Positions 23,605-34,761 of a stretch of DNA of 64,000 nt are shown here, piece after piece; the stretch's first letter is position 1, and every line of letters starts with the position of its first letter. The stretch lies in the NCBI RefSeq assembly GCF_000188015.2, contig NZ_AEUX02000002.1, forward strand, positions 1 to 64,000. The letters run 5' to 3'. This DNA is from Streptococcus ictaluri 707-05 (lineage in GTDB: Bacteria; Bacillota; Bacilli; Lactobacillales; Streptococcaceae). The position numbers were made by a program, and so were the translations under genes. The notes beneath the pieces are model-generated. The model saw only the letters and a list, made by a program, of their open reading frames with translations, ran no database searches and was not told the origin of the DNA.

Positions 23605-26600
23605 ATGGGAATGCTAAGTAACGAAAACAAAGTAAGTAAGTATAGAATGTGGAAATCAGGAAAGCAGTGGCTCTTTGGTGCGAGCTTAGTAGCAGCATCA
23701 GTCGTCGCTTTTAACACGCAAGCGTTTGCTGAAGAATCTAGTCAAATTCTTAGCGAAACACCATCAGCTTTAGTGACAGCACCACCAACTGTCACTGAAG
23801 AGATTGCTACAGAACCAGTTGCAAAGGATACTGAAATTGTAGTACCAACAGCGAGTGCTCCTGTAGGTCCGAAGTATGATCCAAACGCTAGTAAGGATGA
23901 AGAAGAAAAAGCAAAAAATTATTCTTCTGATAATACATGGAATGATTACAGTACAGAAACTGAATTTCAAAATACACAACCCGTGACCATTCATTATGAG
24001 TCAAAAAGTTCCGATGATTCTTATGCTGCTTGGATTTGGAAAGATAGCAAAGAAAATGATAAGGGTCGTTGGGAAAATTTATCTAAAGAGGGTAATAAAC
24101 ATACTCTAAAAGTAAACGCAGAACAAGGCATTAGTTCTTTTGATTATATTATCGTGAAAAATGCGGATACTTCTGATAGCAAAACTTTTGGAAATCAAAA
24201 CGATGGTAAAAAAGTAACTGGTGATATGACAGCTCCGGTCAGTGTCTACACTCCAACAGATATTTATCACAATGAAAATGATGGCTGGTATTCGTAATTT
24301 GTAAATGTTCAGACTGAAGAGTTTGACAAGCGTTATGGGTATACTGATAAAAAAGTTGATGATAAAGGTCAGTTGACGGTCGTTGGTCAAAAAGGTCAAT
24401 TGGGGGCTTCTTTTGACAGCGAAGGGAATGCTACTTTCAATGTATGGGCTCCAACTGCCAATCCTGTATCGGTCAATATTTACCAATCAACTGATGAAAA
24501 TGCAGAACTTCTTAAAACTATCGAACTAACTCGTGGCAAAGAGTATAACAGAGATGACCACACTAAAAATACCATTGGACTTTGGTCGGTGACTGTTAAA
24601 GCTGAAGATCTTGGGCAAAAAGCCTTTGAGAACATTGCTTATGACTATCAACTAACCATTCCAAGAGCTTTCTTTATTCAGAAGACAGAAAATTGGCAAG
24701 AGAAGGAAAAAGGAAAGTGGGAAAAAGTTGGTGATAAGTATGTCAACTCGGTATCAGCATATACTGGAAAATCAGATGAATTGTTAATTACACCAGAAAT
24801 TAATCATAAAGCTATTTCTGAATTCTATACAGGCTCAGACCAAACAGTTACTATCCAAGATCCATACTCTATTGCAACTGTAAAGAATGGCAAACGTTCT
24901 GTTTTAGTTGCTAAAACAGCTATCGGTGAAGAGGTGACGCAAAGCAATAATGTCCGCGTGTCTTCTAAGACAGAAATGAGTGTTATGGAAATGGATGTTC
25001 GTGATTTCACCATTGATCCTCATTCAGGTATTAGCGATAAAAATAAAGGTAACTTCTTAGGCGTCGTTGAAGAAGGTACCAAAGATACTCGAACAGGACA
25101 AAAAACTGGCTTGGATTATTTGAAATATTTGGGTGTGAAATATGTTCAGATGATGCCTTTGTATGATTTCCAAACAGTGCCAGAATTGGACCAAAATGAT
25201 CCTAAAAATAACGAGATTTCAAAAGAATTTTCAGCAGATGACCAACAAAACTGGGGCTACGATCCTAAAAACTATAATGTGCCAGAAGGGTCTTACTCTA
25301 CTAACCCAGCAGACCCTGTTAACCGTATTAAAGAGTTAAAAGAAATGGTTCAAAAACTTCACGATGCGGGCATTAATGTGGTTATGGACGTGGTTTACAA
25401 CAACCTATACGATGGGCAAAATAATCCTTTTGAATATACTGTTCCAGGTTATTATTATGCTATTAACCATGATGGTAAAATGAACAATGACGTTGGTGTT
25501 GGAAATGCCATTCGTTCCAACTCAGAAATGATGCGTCAGTATATTGTGAATTCTGTAGTTCATTGGATTAAAGAATATGGTATGGATGGTTTCCGATTCG
25601 ATGCCATGAGTGATTTAGATGTTAAAACTCTAGGGTTGATTAGAGAGGCAATCAATAAGATTGGTGCTAACATTGTCACTTACGGTGAAGGTTGGGATAG
25701 CATGGGGAAATATCTCTATAAAGATAAAGAGACTCCTGCTAGTGATAAACATGCTAAGTTAACTCCTGAAGTAGGATACTTTGATTTGATTGGACGAGAT
25801 GCTATTTCTGGCTCTCACTATGATCATGAAAACCCACCAGGATTTGTCAATAACCTTAGTGAATATAAAAATGATGAAGGAAAAATAAAGTTACTAGCAG
25901 ATAGTTTAATGGGAGGACACGGGAGACATTTTGCAGATGCATCTCAACAGTTGAACTATGTGGAAGTTCATGACGGTATGACACTTAGCGACCTTTTGAA
26001 ATTTTACAATAGTCAAGATGACGTGCTAACTCACCAAAATCGTGTTGAGCTAGCAACAGCCATGAGTGCTTTATCACAAGGGATTCATTTCTTCCAACAT
26101 GGCCAAGAATTTTTACGTGAAAAAGCTGGCTCACATAACACTTACAATGCTGGTGATGAAAAGAATAAAATTGACTGGGATTTAACAAGTAAAAATGTTG
26201 ATGCAGTTAACTTTATGAAGTCACTCTTAACCTTGCGTACCAATGAATCCTTATGGCATCTGAAAGACTATGAAGCTGAAATCTTCAAAAAAATGAAGAT
26301 TACAAATGCTCAAAAGGGATCAGGAATCATTACCTTTGAATTGCAAGAAGATAATGGGGACAAGTTCTTGGTTGTCTTTAATAACAATACGGATAGTCAA
26401 AATAAGCAACTGACATTAGGTGATATAAGTTCAGATAATTGGTATTATGGTGGGACAAGACAAATGGAGGAGTTTAATAATCATATTCCAGGTGAGAACA
26501 ACCGTGGCAAAATCAATGAAAGCAATGATTTCACAAATGCCTATATTGTAACCACCAACTCCAAAAATCTTTACGGAAAAATTGGTCAAATGAATGGTCA

Positions 26601-27406
26601 AAAAACCATTACCATGGATCATCTTTCCGCAACGGTGCTTTATATTCCTAAAGGAGTAGAGACTTCACAAGTTACCCCTAAAGAGGGAGTTATTTATCTG
26701 GATCAAGAAGGTAAAAAGCTTTCACCTTCCACTGGACAAGGATTTACTTTTTTGAAAGTCGATTTCAACGATCCAAATAGTAAATTTGGCTATGAGCAAT
26801 CAGGTATTACAACAAACTCTAATCAGCAATTAGGACATGGCAAAAATGTCTTGACCAAAACAAGTGATGATATCCAAACAGTTACCAAATACTATATGGC
26901 AGTTAACAAAACGACAGGAGAAGTTGTCTCAGCAACTACACCAAGTACTTTCATCAATGGTGTTCCACAATCAAGTGATGTCAATATTGAATGGAAAGAA
27001 GTCACTGAAACATCTCCTTCTAAAGAGACTGACTCAAAAGCTAAAGAGGAAGTGGTAGATGAGAAGCTTCCTGCTACAGAAGTTAAGGATGAGCCAAAAG
27101 AGGTTGAGCAAGACAGTCAAGTGTCTGAGAGTACAGAAGTGACTCAAGAAGTAGCTTCTATCTAATCTCGTCTTTCCAAAAACTCAGTCAGCTAAGCCAT
27201 CTAAAGAAGAAAAGCATGTAACTAAAGTAGTTAAAAAAATTGACAAGCACGAAATCAAACGTCAAGAAAAGAATTTAAAATTGGCAAGAAAAGCTGCTAA
27301 GAAAGCAACTAAAAAAGGTCATGGTTATGCCTTTGGAAACAAGCATTACTTTTCGACAGATGGGGCTGTCTTACATTTAGGAAAAAACAAGCATTGGTTT
27401 AGATAA
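23605..27406 (+). pseudogene. pulA: Surface pullulanase, broken by a stop and a C-terminal frameshift
   Basis: ATG 23605 after AAAGGAG opens a KxYKxGKxW-like signal (WKSGKQWLFGASLVAAS). A starch-binding-type domain (HYESKSSDDSYAAWIWKD) runs to residue 230, where TAA (24295) interrupts in frame. The same frame resumes FVNVQTEEFDKRYGY and carries the GH13 pullulanase core, with DGFRFDAMSDLD (nucleophile Asp), YGEGWDSMGK and VEVHDGM. Near 27160 the frame shifts, from EVASI to a basic tail ending GNKHYFSTDG...KNKHWFR at 27404-27406. Total about 1267 residues. The enzyme debranches alpha-glucans such as glycogen. I find no LPXTG in either frame. Confidence 0.85.
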
Positions 27407-27458
27407 TAAGGACTGATAAAGTGATCACTTAATAATGTTTTTCCATTTTTTGATTCTA

Positions 27459-27492
27459 GAAGAGGATTTGCCTTTGGCGGTCCTCTTTTAGG
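27459..27492 (+). terminator. Terminator after pulA
   Basis: AGAGGATTTGCC pairs with GGCGGTCCTCT and is followed by TTTTA. Confidence 0.75.
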
Positions 27493-27546
27493 TCAGAGGC
27501 TGATTGTTTAGGCAACTTATGATAAACTAATCTAAAGGAGGTTGCT

Positions 27547-27678
27547 ATGATAAAAGGTATTATTTTTGATATGGACGGTGTTTTTGCCATAAAGGATAAG
27601 CAGTATGGTATTGATCAGAGTCAAGCCGATCACATTATCGATCATTTAGAAGACTTATGTCAACTGATAAAGGTATAA
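27547..27678 (+). pseudogene. HAD-family phosphatase remnant with large internal deletion
   Basis: AAAGGAGG precedes an ATG that starts MIKGIIFDMDGV, the HAD motif I. After codon 13 or so the frame goes straight into AIKDKQYGIDQSQADHIIDHL, which resembles the C-terminal end of HAD hydrolases. Only 43 residues remain of a protein that should have over 200. The two ends are joined in frame, so a single internal deletion is the simplest explanation. Confidence 0.7.
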
Positions 27679-27682
27679 TCAA

Positions 27683-27730
27683 AAACAGTTTAAATTGAGC
27701 CTGTTGAGCTTTATTTAAACTGTTTTTTTA
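27683..27730. terminator. Bidirectional terminator between HAD remnant and regulator
   Basis: AAAACAGTTTAAAT pairs with ATTTAAACTGTTTT, with A- and T-runs outside, so it can stop transcripts from both convergent genes. Confidence 0.75.
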
Positions 27731-29302
27731 TCATCTCTTGTCTAGAATGACATCATTGTGGGTTGGCAATTCTAACGCAGTGTAATCAGAGGGGATTAAC
27801 TGCTTGATGTGGTTGGCATAATGTTTTTTGACATGCTCTTGAATGGCACTTTGAATGAAAGGGAGGTAATAGTCACGATGTTCAAAACTAAAGGTCAAGA
27901 ATCGGTGTTCTTTTGAGCTATAACAAGCTTTGAGATAAGGGAGATGTTTTTGATCGGCTAGTATAAGAAGAGGATTCTTTTGATGACATGGTGTCATTTC
28001 TTGTCTAATCAGATTAAGGGTGTGGAGTTGAATGGGTGCTTTGGGCAAGGCTTTTTGTAACCAACTTTGAGTAACGTGAAGATGAGCTTGATTTGTAGCG
28101 CAAATGATAATGGAAAGGGGCGTCATCTCTGCCTCAATCAGATAAGCTATTTGATGGGTTAATAGGCTAAGGTGCTTTGGAGCGATATCACCTCGGTCAT
28201 CTCTGTCAATCATCCATTTTTTAATGATAGCTTCAGTCTCATGATAGAGAAGGGAATGGGGGGAGTGACGAAAAGCTTCTAGATCATCTTCTTCAGGAAT
28301 TAAGGATTGCAGATTAAAGAGACATTTACGAAATAAGGTCATCATTGCTTCTAAAAAAGGAAGACTTGTGCTTAGATTGCTCCCTAAAAAAGCTTTAAAA
28401 GAAGGGATTAAATATGCGATATCTGTTTTTGTAGCCACTAATTGACAAACCTTTTCGCGTTCTTTTTCATTCCATAAATGACCGCAAAAGAAGTTGGTAT
28501 TAGTACAGTAAACGAGAAATAAGTAATCGTAGTCTAGCTGATCAAAAGAAAAAGGCAGACTAGTTTCTAGGTACTCTTTACTGAAATGGATGATTTTTGG
28601 GTAAATAAAAAGAGGCTTGATGTGATCAAATTGTGCCGAATAAGGAAGATAAGGGCGAAAAGCTTGCCGTTTCCAGGTCAGCATCATCAAAAAGTGACAA
28701 AAAGCGAACTCGTCTTCCATTAGAGACAAAAAGTTTTTAGCGATGTTAGGATTGGAGTTTGTCATAAACTCAGTAATGCGATCCAGGTCATCTTCCTCAA
28801 TTGGGTAACAGCTCACACCATATTGACACTGTAGGAGTGCTATTAAGTATCGTATCCGAAATTCTTCCCCACAAACCTGATTAGCACGAATAGACAAATG
28901 AACACTCTTTAAAAAGTGTCTACATTTTTCTCGGACACGATAAGCACTCGCGGTTGACAAGAAATGGTTTTTACTAAAGACGGTAAAGGGTTGGTGTTCT
29001 TGATTAAATATTAAAAATTTGAGACAAGACAATACCATTGAATCACGATAAATCAGGTGTAAACACTGATTTTTTGAAACCCTTTCTTTGAGGGAGCAGC
29101 TGATTTGAGATTGTTCATTGATTTCAATACAAACCATTCCGTCCAATCTTTTCGTCAATTGCCCTAATAAATGACGACAGGTCTTACTTTTAAGAGAAGT
29201 TACTTTTGTCAATTGAGAAAAAGAAATGTTCTGGCAATCGAGAAGTGTGGTCAAAAGACGTATCAATTGGAGGGTGTTGGTTTCAAGGTATTGGCTTAAC
29301 AT
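27731..29302 (-). CDS. Mga/RofA-like stand-alone transcription regulator
   Basis: This encodes 523 residues. An N-terminal HTH (SFSQLTKVTSLKSKTCRHLL, residues 28-48) and a second, Mga-type HTH (FSKNHFLSTASAYRVREKCRHFL, near 110-130) are followed by a long helical, PRD-like region and an EIIB-like C-terminus. Length and layout fit RofA-like or Mga-family regulators of pyogenic streptococci. The ribosome site is weak. I cannot say which member it is. Its targets may include the neighbouring surface pullulanase, but that is guesswork. Confidence 0.75.
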   Translation of the reverse strand: MLSQYLETNTLQLIRLLTTLLDCQNISFSQLTKVTSLKSKTCRHLLGQLTKRLDGMVCIEINEQSQISCSLKERVSKNQCLHLIYRDSMVLSCLKFLIFNQEHQPFTVFSKNHFLSTASAYRVREKCRHFLKSVHLSIRANQVCGEEFRIRYLIALLQCQYGVSCYPIEEDDLDRITEFMTNSNPNIAKNFLSLMEDEFAFCHFLMMLTWKRQAFRPYLPYSAQFDHIKPLFIYPKIIHFSKEYLETSLPFSFDQLDYDYLFLVYCTNTNFFCGHLWNEKEREKVCQLVATKTDIAYLIPSFKAFLGSNLSTSLPFLEAMMTLFRKCLFNLQSLIPEEDDLEAFRHSPHSLLYHETEAIIKKWMIDRDDRGDIAPKHLSLLTHQIAYLIEAEMTPLSIIICATNQAHLHVTQSWLQKALPKAPIQLHTLNLIRQEMTPCHQKNPLLILADQKHLPYLKACYSSKEHRFLTFSFEHRDYYLPFIQSAIQEHVKKHYANHIKQLIPSDYTALELPTHNDVILDKR

Positions 29303-29607
29303 AGGCTACTTTCTGTAGGTAATAAAATACGGTCACAGTCTATTTAAACATAATTATTATAAAAATCCAATCTATTATAAAAAAATATTGCTTAGTCACA
29401 GTGTTTACAGGGTCTTGTTTTCTCAAAATCATAAGGGCAACTAGGTTGATTATTGAGAAAAACTAGAAGAAAGAAAACTTGTTTGATTATCGTCAATCAT
29501 GTTAAAATAAGATTAAATCTAAAAAATGAATGAAAAGGAAGTCTTTTAAATGTGGAGTGCCTTTTCCTGCGTTTGTTTGGATGGATTATATGACTAAAGG
29601 AGAAATC
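29303..29607. other. A/T-rich intergenic region with a rightward promoter
   Basis: About 300 bases without a gene. TTGTTT (29479-29484), 18 bp, TAAAAT (29503-29508) is a fair promoter for the membrane methyltransferase gene. The left half, before the divergent regulator, is A/T-rich; I see no clear operator there. Confidence 0.5.
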
Positions 29608-30150
29608 ATGTCTTACCCATTGCTGATTGTAGTTGCCGTTTTTATACTTCGCTTGTACTTTTTAAAGATTTCAAAACGAAATGAAGCCAGAATCCGTCAA
29701 GAAGGTGGTCAAGAATTTGGTGTTGAAAATACCAAACGTTTAACCATTTTACATATTCTTTTTTATCTGGGCTGTTTTGTTGAGGCCTTTTTAGGTCAGG
29801 TTCATCTGGATACCATTAGCCTTGTTGGTTTAATGTTATTAGTCTTTTCTATGATTATGCTACGAATTGTGGTATCACTGCTAGAAGGGATTTGGACAGT
29901 CAAGCTCATGGTGGCTGTTAATCATCCATTTAACACTCATTGGTTATTTGAAAAAGTTAAACACCCTAATTATTATTTAAACATTATTCCAGAATTACTT
30001 GGATTGAGTTTACTGTGTCATGCTTGGGTGACCTTGATTTTTGTATCACCGCTATACCTTTATACGCTCTATGTTCGTATAAAAGAAGAAAATAGTGTTT
30101 TAGAAACCATTATCCGTCCTAATCATAATCGTCTTGCTGAAGAGGGGTAA
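29608..30150 (+). CDS. Isoprenylcysteine carboxyl methyltransferase-like membrane protein
   Basis: This encodes 180 residues from ATG 29608, which has AAAGGAG at the right distance; upstream ATGs lack such a site. Four or five membrane segments. The C-terminal part FEKVKHPNYYLNIIPELLG and RIKEENSVLETII has the H-P-N-Y and E-E pattern of the ICMT/phospholipid methyltransferase fold that binds S-adenosylmethionine. Substrate unknown. Confidence 0.7.
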   Translation: MSYPLLIVVAVFILRLYFLKISKRNEARIRQEGGQEFGVENTKRLTILHILFYLGCFVEAFLGQVHLDTISLVGLMLLVFSMIMLRIVVSLLEGIWTVKLMVAVNHPFNTHWLFEKVKHPNYYLNIIPELLGLSLLCHAWVTLIFVSPLYLYTLYVRIKEENSVLETIIRPNHNRLAEEG

Positions 30151-30344
30151 TTAAGACAAATATATTTTTAAAAAAGCAAATTAAGTGGAGCAGCTAGTCG
30201 GCTCTTTTTTAAACAGCAAAAGAATGCGCTTACAGTTTTTAGTGGTAATTTTTGACATAAGTGATTACAATAAAATGCAAGGACCAGTCCTTAGTATCGA
30301 AAAATCCAACTAATCAGCTAAATAGAAGGAGTTTCCAAAAGACC

Positions 30345-32258
30345 ATGTCTAAATATTATCAACTTTTAAAAGAAAAGTTTCCAAGCAAATCTTCCCTAAT
30401 TACGGAAATGATAAACTTAGAGGCCATCTGTCATTTGCGCAAAGGGACAGAGCATTTTTTAAGTGATTTACATGGCGAATACCAAGCCTTTGATTACCTT
30501 TTACGCAATGGATCAGGTACTATTAAAAAGAAAGTCCAAGAATGTTTTCCTGATAAAAAGCAGACAGAAACTGATCTTTTGTGCCAATACATTTACTACC
30601 CTGCTGAAAAAATCAAGTCTCAGACCCAGATGTCTCAGCAAGAGTTAGAAGCTGAACTCAGGTATTTTTTACCCGATTTGTTACAATTGGTCAAATACAT
30701 TGGTGGCAAGTACACGCGTTCTACGGTCAGAAAGTGGTTGCCAAGCGACTATGCCTACATTATGGAGGAGCTGTTAACAGAAGAGCAACCGGATAAGAAT
30801 AAAGAAAACTATTATCATGCCATCATCAAAAAAGTTTGCGAACTCAAACAGTTAGAAAACCTTTTTATTGCTTTTGCTAGCTTGATTCAAAACTTAACCA
30901 TTGATTACTTACATGTAGTAGGGGATATTTATGACCGTGGCAAGTATCCAGACCTTATTTTAGACAAGCTCATGACCTTTAAAAACATTGATATCCAATG
31001 GGGGAATCACGACATTACATGGATGGGAGCTGTTTCTGGTTCTTTTGTTTGTATGGTCAATGTCATTCGTATTGCAGCAAGATATAATAGTATTGCTTTG
31101 ATAGAGGATCGCTATGGTATTAATTTAAGACGTTTGATTGATTACAGTCAAAATTATTTTACCCCTAAAGCTGCTTTTGATCCCATTTTAGATGGCGAGG
31201 TTATTGCCAAAGAAGAAAAAAACATACTGAATTGTTTACAGCAGGCGACAGCTATTTTACAATTCAAGTTAGAAAATCACTTAATTAAGAGGCGCCCTGA
31301 CTTTGATATGGAAGCGTCTAATTTGCTGACAGCTATCAATCCTGATGATAAAACAATTGAGATCGAAGGTAAAAAATATGAACTGATTGATTTTCCTTAT
31401 GATCTCATTAACTGGCAAGACCCTGGTGCTTTAAGCTCAGAGGAAAGTCAACTCTTACAGGATTTGATGTTTCGATTTCAACAGTCTGAACGGCTCTTGA
31501 GTCATGTTGATTTTCTATTTTCAAAAGGGGCGATTTATCAAGTTTCTAATAATCATTTGCTCTTTCATGGTTGTATTCCCATGCATTCCAACGGTGATTT
31601 TAAGTCTATTCATTTAAATGGACACTTTTTATCAGGCAAGGCATTGATGGATTTCTACGATGAGCAGGTAAGGCAGGCCTATAAAGAGCCGGACAAACAT
31701 GATGATTTTGCCACGGATTTGTTTTGGTACCTATGGTGCGGGGAGGGGTCTTCTTTATTTGGCAAAAAACGAATGACTACTTTTGAACGCTATTACATTA
31801 AGGATAAAGCTAGTCACAAGGAAATCAAGAGCCCTTATTATTCCTTAAGAGAAGAGGTGGCAGTGTGTGACAGACTCTTACAGGAATTTGGGTTAGACAG
31901 TAAAGGACATATTGTTAACGGTCATACACCTGTTCAAGAAAAAAGTGGTGAAATACCTATTAAAGCTGACGGTAAAATGTTAATCATTGATGGTGGTTTA
32001 GCAAAGGGATACCAAAAGAAGACTGGTATTGCTGGCTATACACTCATCTCAAATAGCTATGGTCTTGAATTAATTGCGCACAAACCTTTTTCATCTGTTG
32101 AAGATGTCTTGAAAGGAAAATGTGATATCATTTTTATCAAACGCCTAGTTGAAGAAGTTGACGAAAGAACTTTGGTAAAAGAAACCGACAATGGGCGACG
32201 ACTTCTAAAAGAAATTGATGATTTACACTTTCTTTATCAGCATTTTGAAGATTATTAA
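30345..32258 (+). CDS. fbp: Fructose-1,6-bisphosphatase, class III
   Basis: This encodes 637 residues when started at ATG 30345 ([15 protein letters not shown]), matching the family length of about 640; an upstream in-frame ATG at 30261 would add 28 non-homologous-looking residues. The Firmicute-type metallophosphatase is shown by [24 protein letters not shown] and [10 protein letters not shown], and later by NGHTPV and DGGL. It makes fructose-6-phosphate in gluconeogenesis. Single-gene unit with a hairpin downstream. Confidence 0.9.
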   Translation: MSKYYQLLKEKFPSKSSLITEMINLEAICHLRKGTEHFLSDLHGEYQAFDYLLRNGSGTIKKKVQECFPDKKQTETDLLCQYIYYPAEKIKSQTQMSQQELEAELRYFLPDLLQLVKYIGGKYTRSTVRKWLPSDYAYIMEELLTEEQPDKNKENYYHAIIKKVCELKQLENLFIAFASLIQNLTIDYLHVVGDIYDRGKYPDLILDKLMTFKNIDIQWGNHDITWMGAVSGSFVCMVNVIRIAARYNSIALIEDRYGINLRRLIDYSQNYFTPKAAFDPILDGEVIAKEEKNILNCLQQATAILQFKLENHLIKRRPDFDMEASNLLTAINPDDKTIEIEGKKYELIDFPYDLINWQDPGALSSEESQLLQDLMFRFQQSERLLSHVDFLFSKGAIYQVSNNHLLFHGCIPMHSNGDFKSIHLNGHFLSGKALMDFYDEQVRQAYKEPDKHDDFATDLFWYLWCGEGSSLFGKKRMTTFERYYIKDKASHKEIKSPYYSLREEVAVCDRLLQEFGLDSKGHIVNGHTPVQEKSGEIPIKADGKMLIIDGGLAKGYQKKTGIAGYTLISNSYGLELIAHKPFSSVEDVLKGKCDIIFIKRLVEEVDERTLVKETDNGRRLLKEIDDLHFLYQHFEDY

Positions 32259-32320
32259 TCTGTTAAGCTTTGTTTAAGTTTAAAAAATTATCATAAAGGT
32301 GGTTAAAGTCCTTTTAAGTA

Positions 32321-32354
32321 TGAAAGTAGAGAACTTTTCTCTACTTTTCTTTTT
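32321..32354 (+). terminator. Terminator after fbp
   Basis: GAAAGTAGAGA pairs with TCTCTACTTTTC, with a T-rich tail. Confidence 0.7.
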
Positions 32355-32449
32355 GACTTTTGAGGCATTTAAAGGTTAAGATTCTCATTATCACAATTTG
32401 TAATGGTTTAATCTTGAAGTCTTTATCTATTTCCATTATCATACATAAC

Positions 32450-33567
32450 ATGGATATTAAGGAAGAAATTAAAGCCTTAGCGCGTGAGATTGGCATTTCA
32501 AAGATTGGATTTACCACAGCAGATGATTTCAGTTACTTGGAAAAGTCCTTGCGACTGGGAGTTGAAGAAGGTCGAACAACGGGTTTTGAACATCAAAATA
32601 TAGAAGAACGAGTTAAACCTAAGTTATCTTTATCTTCAGCAAAAACCATCATTTCGATAGCGGTGGCTTACCCACATCAGTTACCTGTTCAGCCACAAAA
32701 AACGAGTTTTAAACGAGGGAAGATTACTCCTAATTCATGGGGTCTAGATTACCATTATGTCTTAAAGGACAAGCTTGACCGCTTAGCTCAGTGCATTGAG
32801 CAATTAACCGAAAATTTTGAATACAAAGGAATGGTAGATACTGGAGCCTTGGTGGACACCGCTGTTGCCAAGCGAGCTGGAATTGGTTTTATTGGCAAAA
32901 ATGGTCTAGTCATTTCAAAAGAGTTTGGTTCTTATATGTATTTAGGGGAGCTAATTACTAATCTTGAAATTGAAGCTGACAAACCTGTCGATTATGATTG
33001 TGGTGACTGCCGACGATGTCTAGATGCTTGTCCGACCTCTTGTTTGTTTGGAGATGGGACAATGAATGCCAGACGGTGTTTGTCTTTTCAAACGCAAGAT
33101 AAGGGCATGATGGATCTGGAATTTCGTAAAAAAATTAAAACAGTCATTTATGGCTGTGATATCTGTCAAATTTGCTGCCCTTATAATAAGGGAATTAACA
33201 ATCCTTTAGCTTCAGAAATCGATCCAGATCTAGCTATGCCTGAGTTAATCCCCTTTTTAGAATTGACCAATAAAAGTTTTAAAGAAAAATTTGGCATGAT
33301 TGCAGGCTCATGGCGAGGAAAAATATTTTGCAACGCAATGCCATCATTGCCTTGGCTAATGGTCATGCCCGAACTGCCCTGGTTAAATTAATGGAAATTA
33401 TAGATAAAAATAACAATCCCATTCATGCCGCAACAGCTTTGTGGGCCATAGGAGAAATTGTCAAAAAGCCAGATCAAGCGATGCTTGAGTTTGTGAGTGG
33501 TCTTTCTTTTGAGGATGACATGATCCAAAAAGAATGGGAGATGCTCCGTGAGAAATGGCAATTCTAA
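32450..33567 (+). pseudogene. queG: Epoxyqueuosine reductase, frameshifted near C-terminus
   Basis: I take ATG 32450 (MDIKEEIKALAREIG). The cobalamin-binding N-terminal half and both [4Fe-4S] motifs, CGDCRRCLDACPTSC and CDICQICCPYN, are intact. Near 33318 a run of five A should be six. As given, the frame ends at 33391; with the extra A it reads WRGKNILQRNAIIALANGHA and continues to TAA 33565-33567. The lost part is the HEAT-like C-terminal domain that contacts tRNA. QueG does the last step of queuosine synthesis. A homopolymer lesion, so possibly an error. Confidence 0.85.
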
Positions 33568-33615
33568 GTGCATTATGATAAAATAAGGAAGAAAAATTGT
33601 AGAAGAGGTACTTGT

Positions 33616-34717
33616 ATGGAAGTGGCTGAAATTCGCCAAAAAATAGTAGAAAATAAAGAGAAGTTGACTAGCTTCAGGAGGTCTCTTTGACTTAGATCAC
33701 TTAGAAGAAGATATTGCTCTGCTTGAAAATAAAATGACAGAGCCAGATTTTTGGAATGATAATATAGCGGCTCAAAAAACATCCCAAGAATTAAATGAGT
33801 TAAAGCTCAAATATGAGACTTTTCATAATATGCAAGAGTTATCAGATGAAACAGAGCTTTATTTGGAAATGTTGGAAGAAGATGACAGTGTCAAAGAAGA
33901 GTTAGAAGCTAGCTTGACCAAGTTAGGCCAGATTTTAGCCAGTTATGAAATGACATTATTATTATCAGAACCTTATGATCATAATAATGCTATTCTAGAA
34001 ATTCACCCAGGCTCTGGTGGCACAGAAGCTCAAGACTGGGCAGATATGCTTTTTCGGATGTATACCCGTTTTGGGAACGCCAAAGGTTTCAAAGTAGAAA
34101 CCTTGGATTATCAAGCGGGTGATGAAGCTGGTATCAAGTCCGTTACCCTGTCTTTTGAAGGACCAAACGCTTATGGTTTCTTAAAGTCAGAAATGGGAGT
34201 TCATCGTTTAGTGCGGATTTCGCCTTTTGATTCTGCTAAGCGTCGTCATACGTCTTTTGTCTCAGTCGAGGTCATGCCAGAGTTAGACGATACCATTGAA
34301 GTTGATATCCGTGATGACGACATAAAAATGGACACTTTCCGTTCAGGCGGTGCTGGTGGTCAGAACGTCAATAAAGTCTCAACGGGTGTCCGTTTAACTC
34401 ATATCCCAACAGGAATTGTAGTGGCTTCCACAGTTGATCGTACCCAGTATGGTAACCGTGACCGGGCAATGAAAATGCTCCAAGCAAAACTCTATCAATT
34501 GGAACAAGAGAAAAAAGCAGCTGAAGTCTCTGCCTTAAAAGGTGATAAAAAAGAAATTACCTGGGGTAGTCAAATCAGATCTTATGTCTTTACACCATAT
34601 ACCATGGTTAAAGACCACCGCACAAACTTTGAAGTGGCGCAAGTCGATAAGGTAATGGATGGTGATATCGAAGGATTTATTGATGCTTACCTCAAATGGC
34701 GCATGAGTGATGATTAG
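33616..34717 (+). CDS. prfB: Peptide chain release factor 2, with programmed +1 frameshift
   Basis: ATG 33616 opens 24 codons ending at in-frame TGA 33688-33690. The site reads AGGAGG-TCT-CTT-TGA-C: an internal Shine-Dalgarno sequence, then a slippery CTT and the stop, the classic prfB autoregulatory shift. After +1 slippage the frame continues [21 protein letters not shown] to 34717, giving 366 residues, the normal RF2 length. [11 protein letters not shown] carries the GGQ motif for peptidyl-tRNA hydrolysis. RF2 reads UGA, so its own level sets the shift rate. This is not a pseudogene. Confidence 0.97.
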
Positions 34718-34761
34718 ATTTGCTGAAGCCTTCTCTAAAAAGCTAAAAGAAAGAAGAAAAA

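Noticed and set aside
33688..33690. In-frame TGA suggesting a broken prfB
   Set aside because: The surrounding AGGAGG and CTT-TGA-C match the programmed frameshift; the rest of the gene is intact and of normal length.
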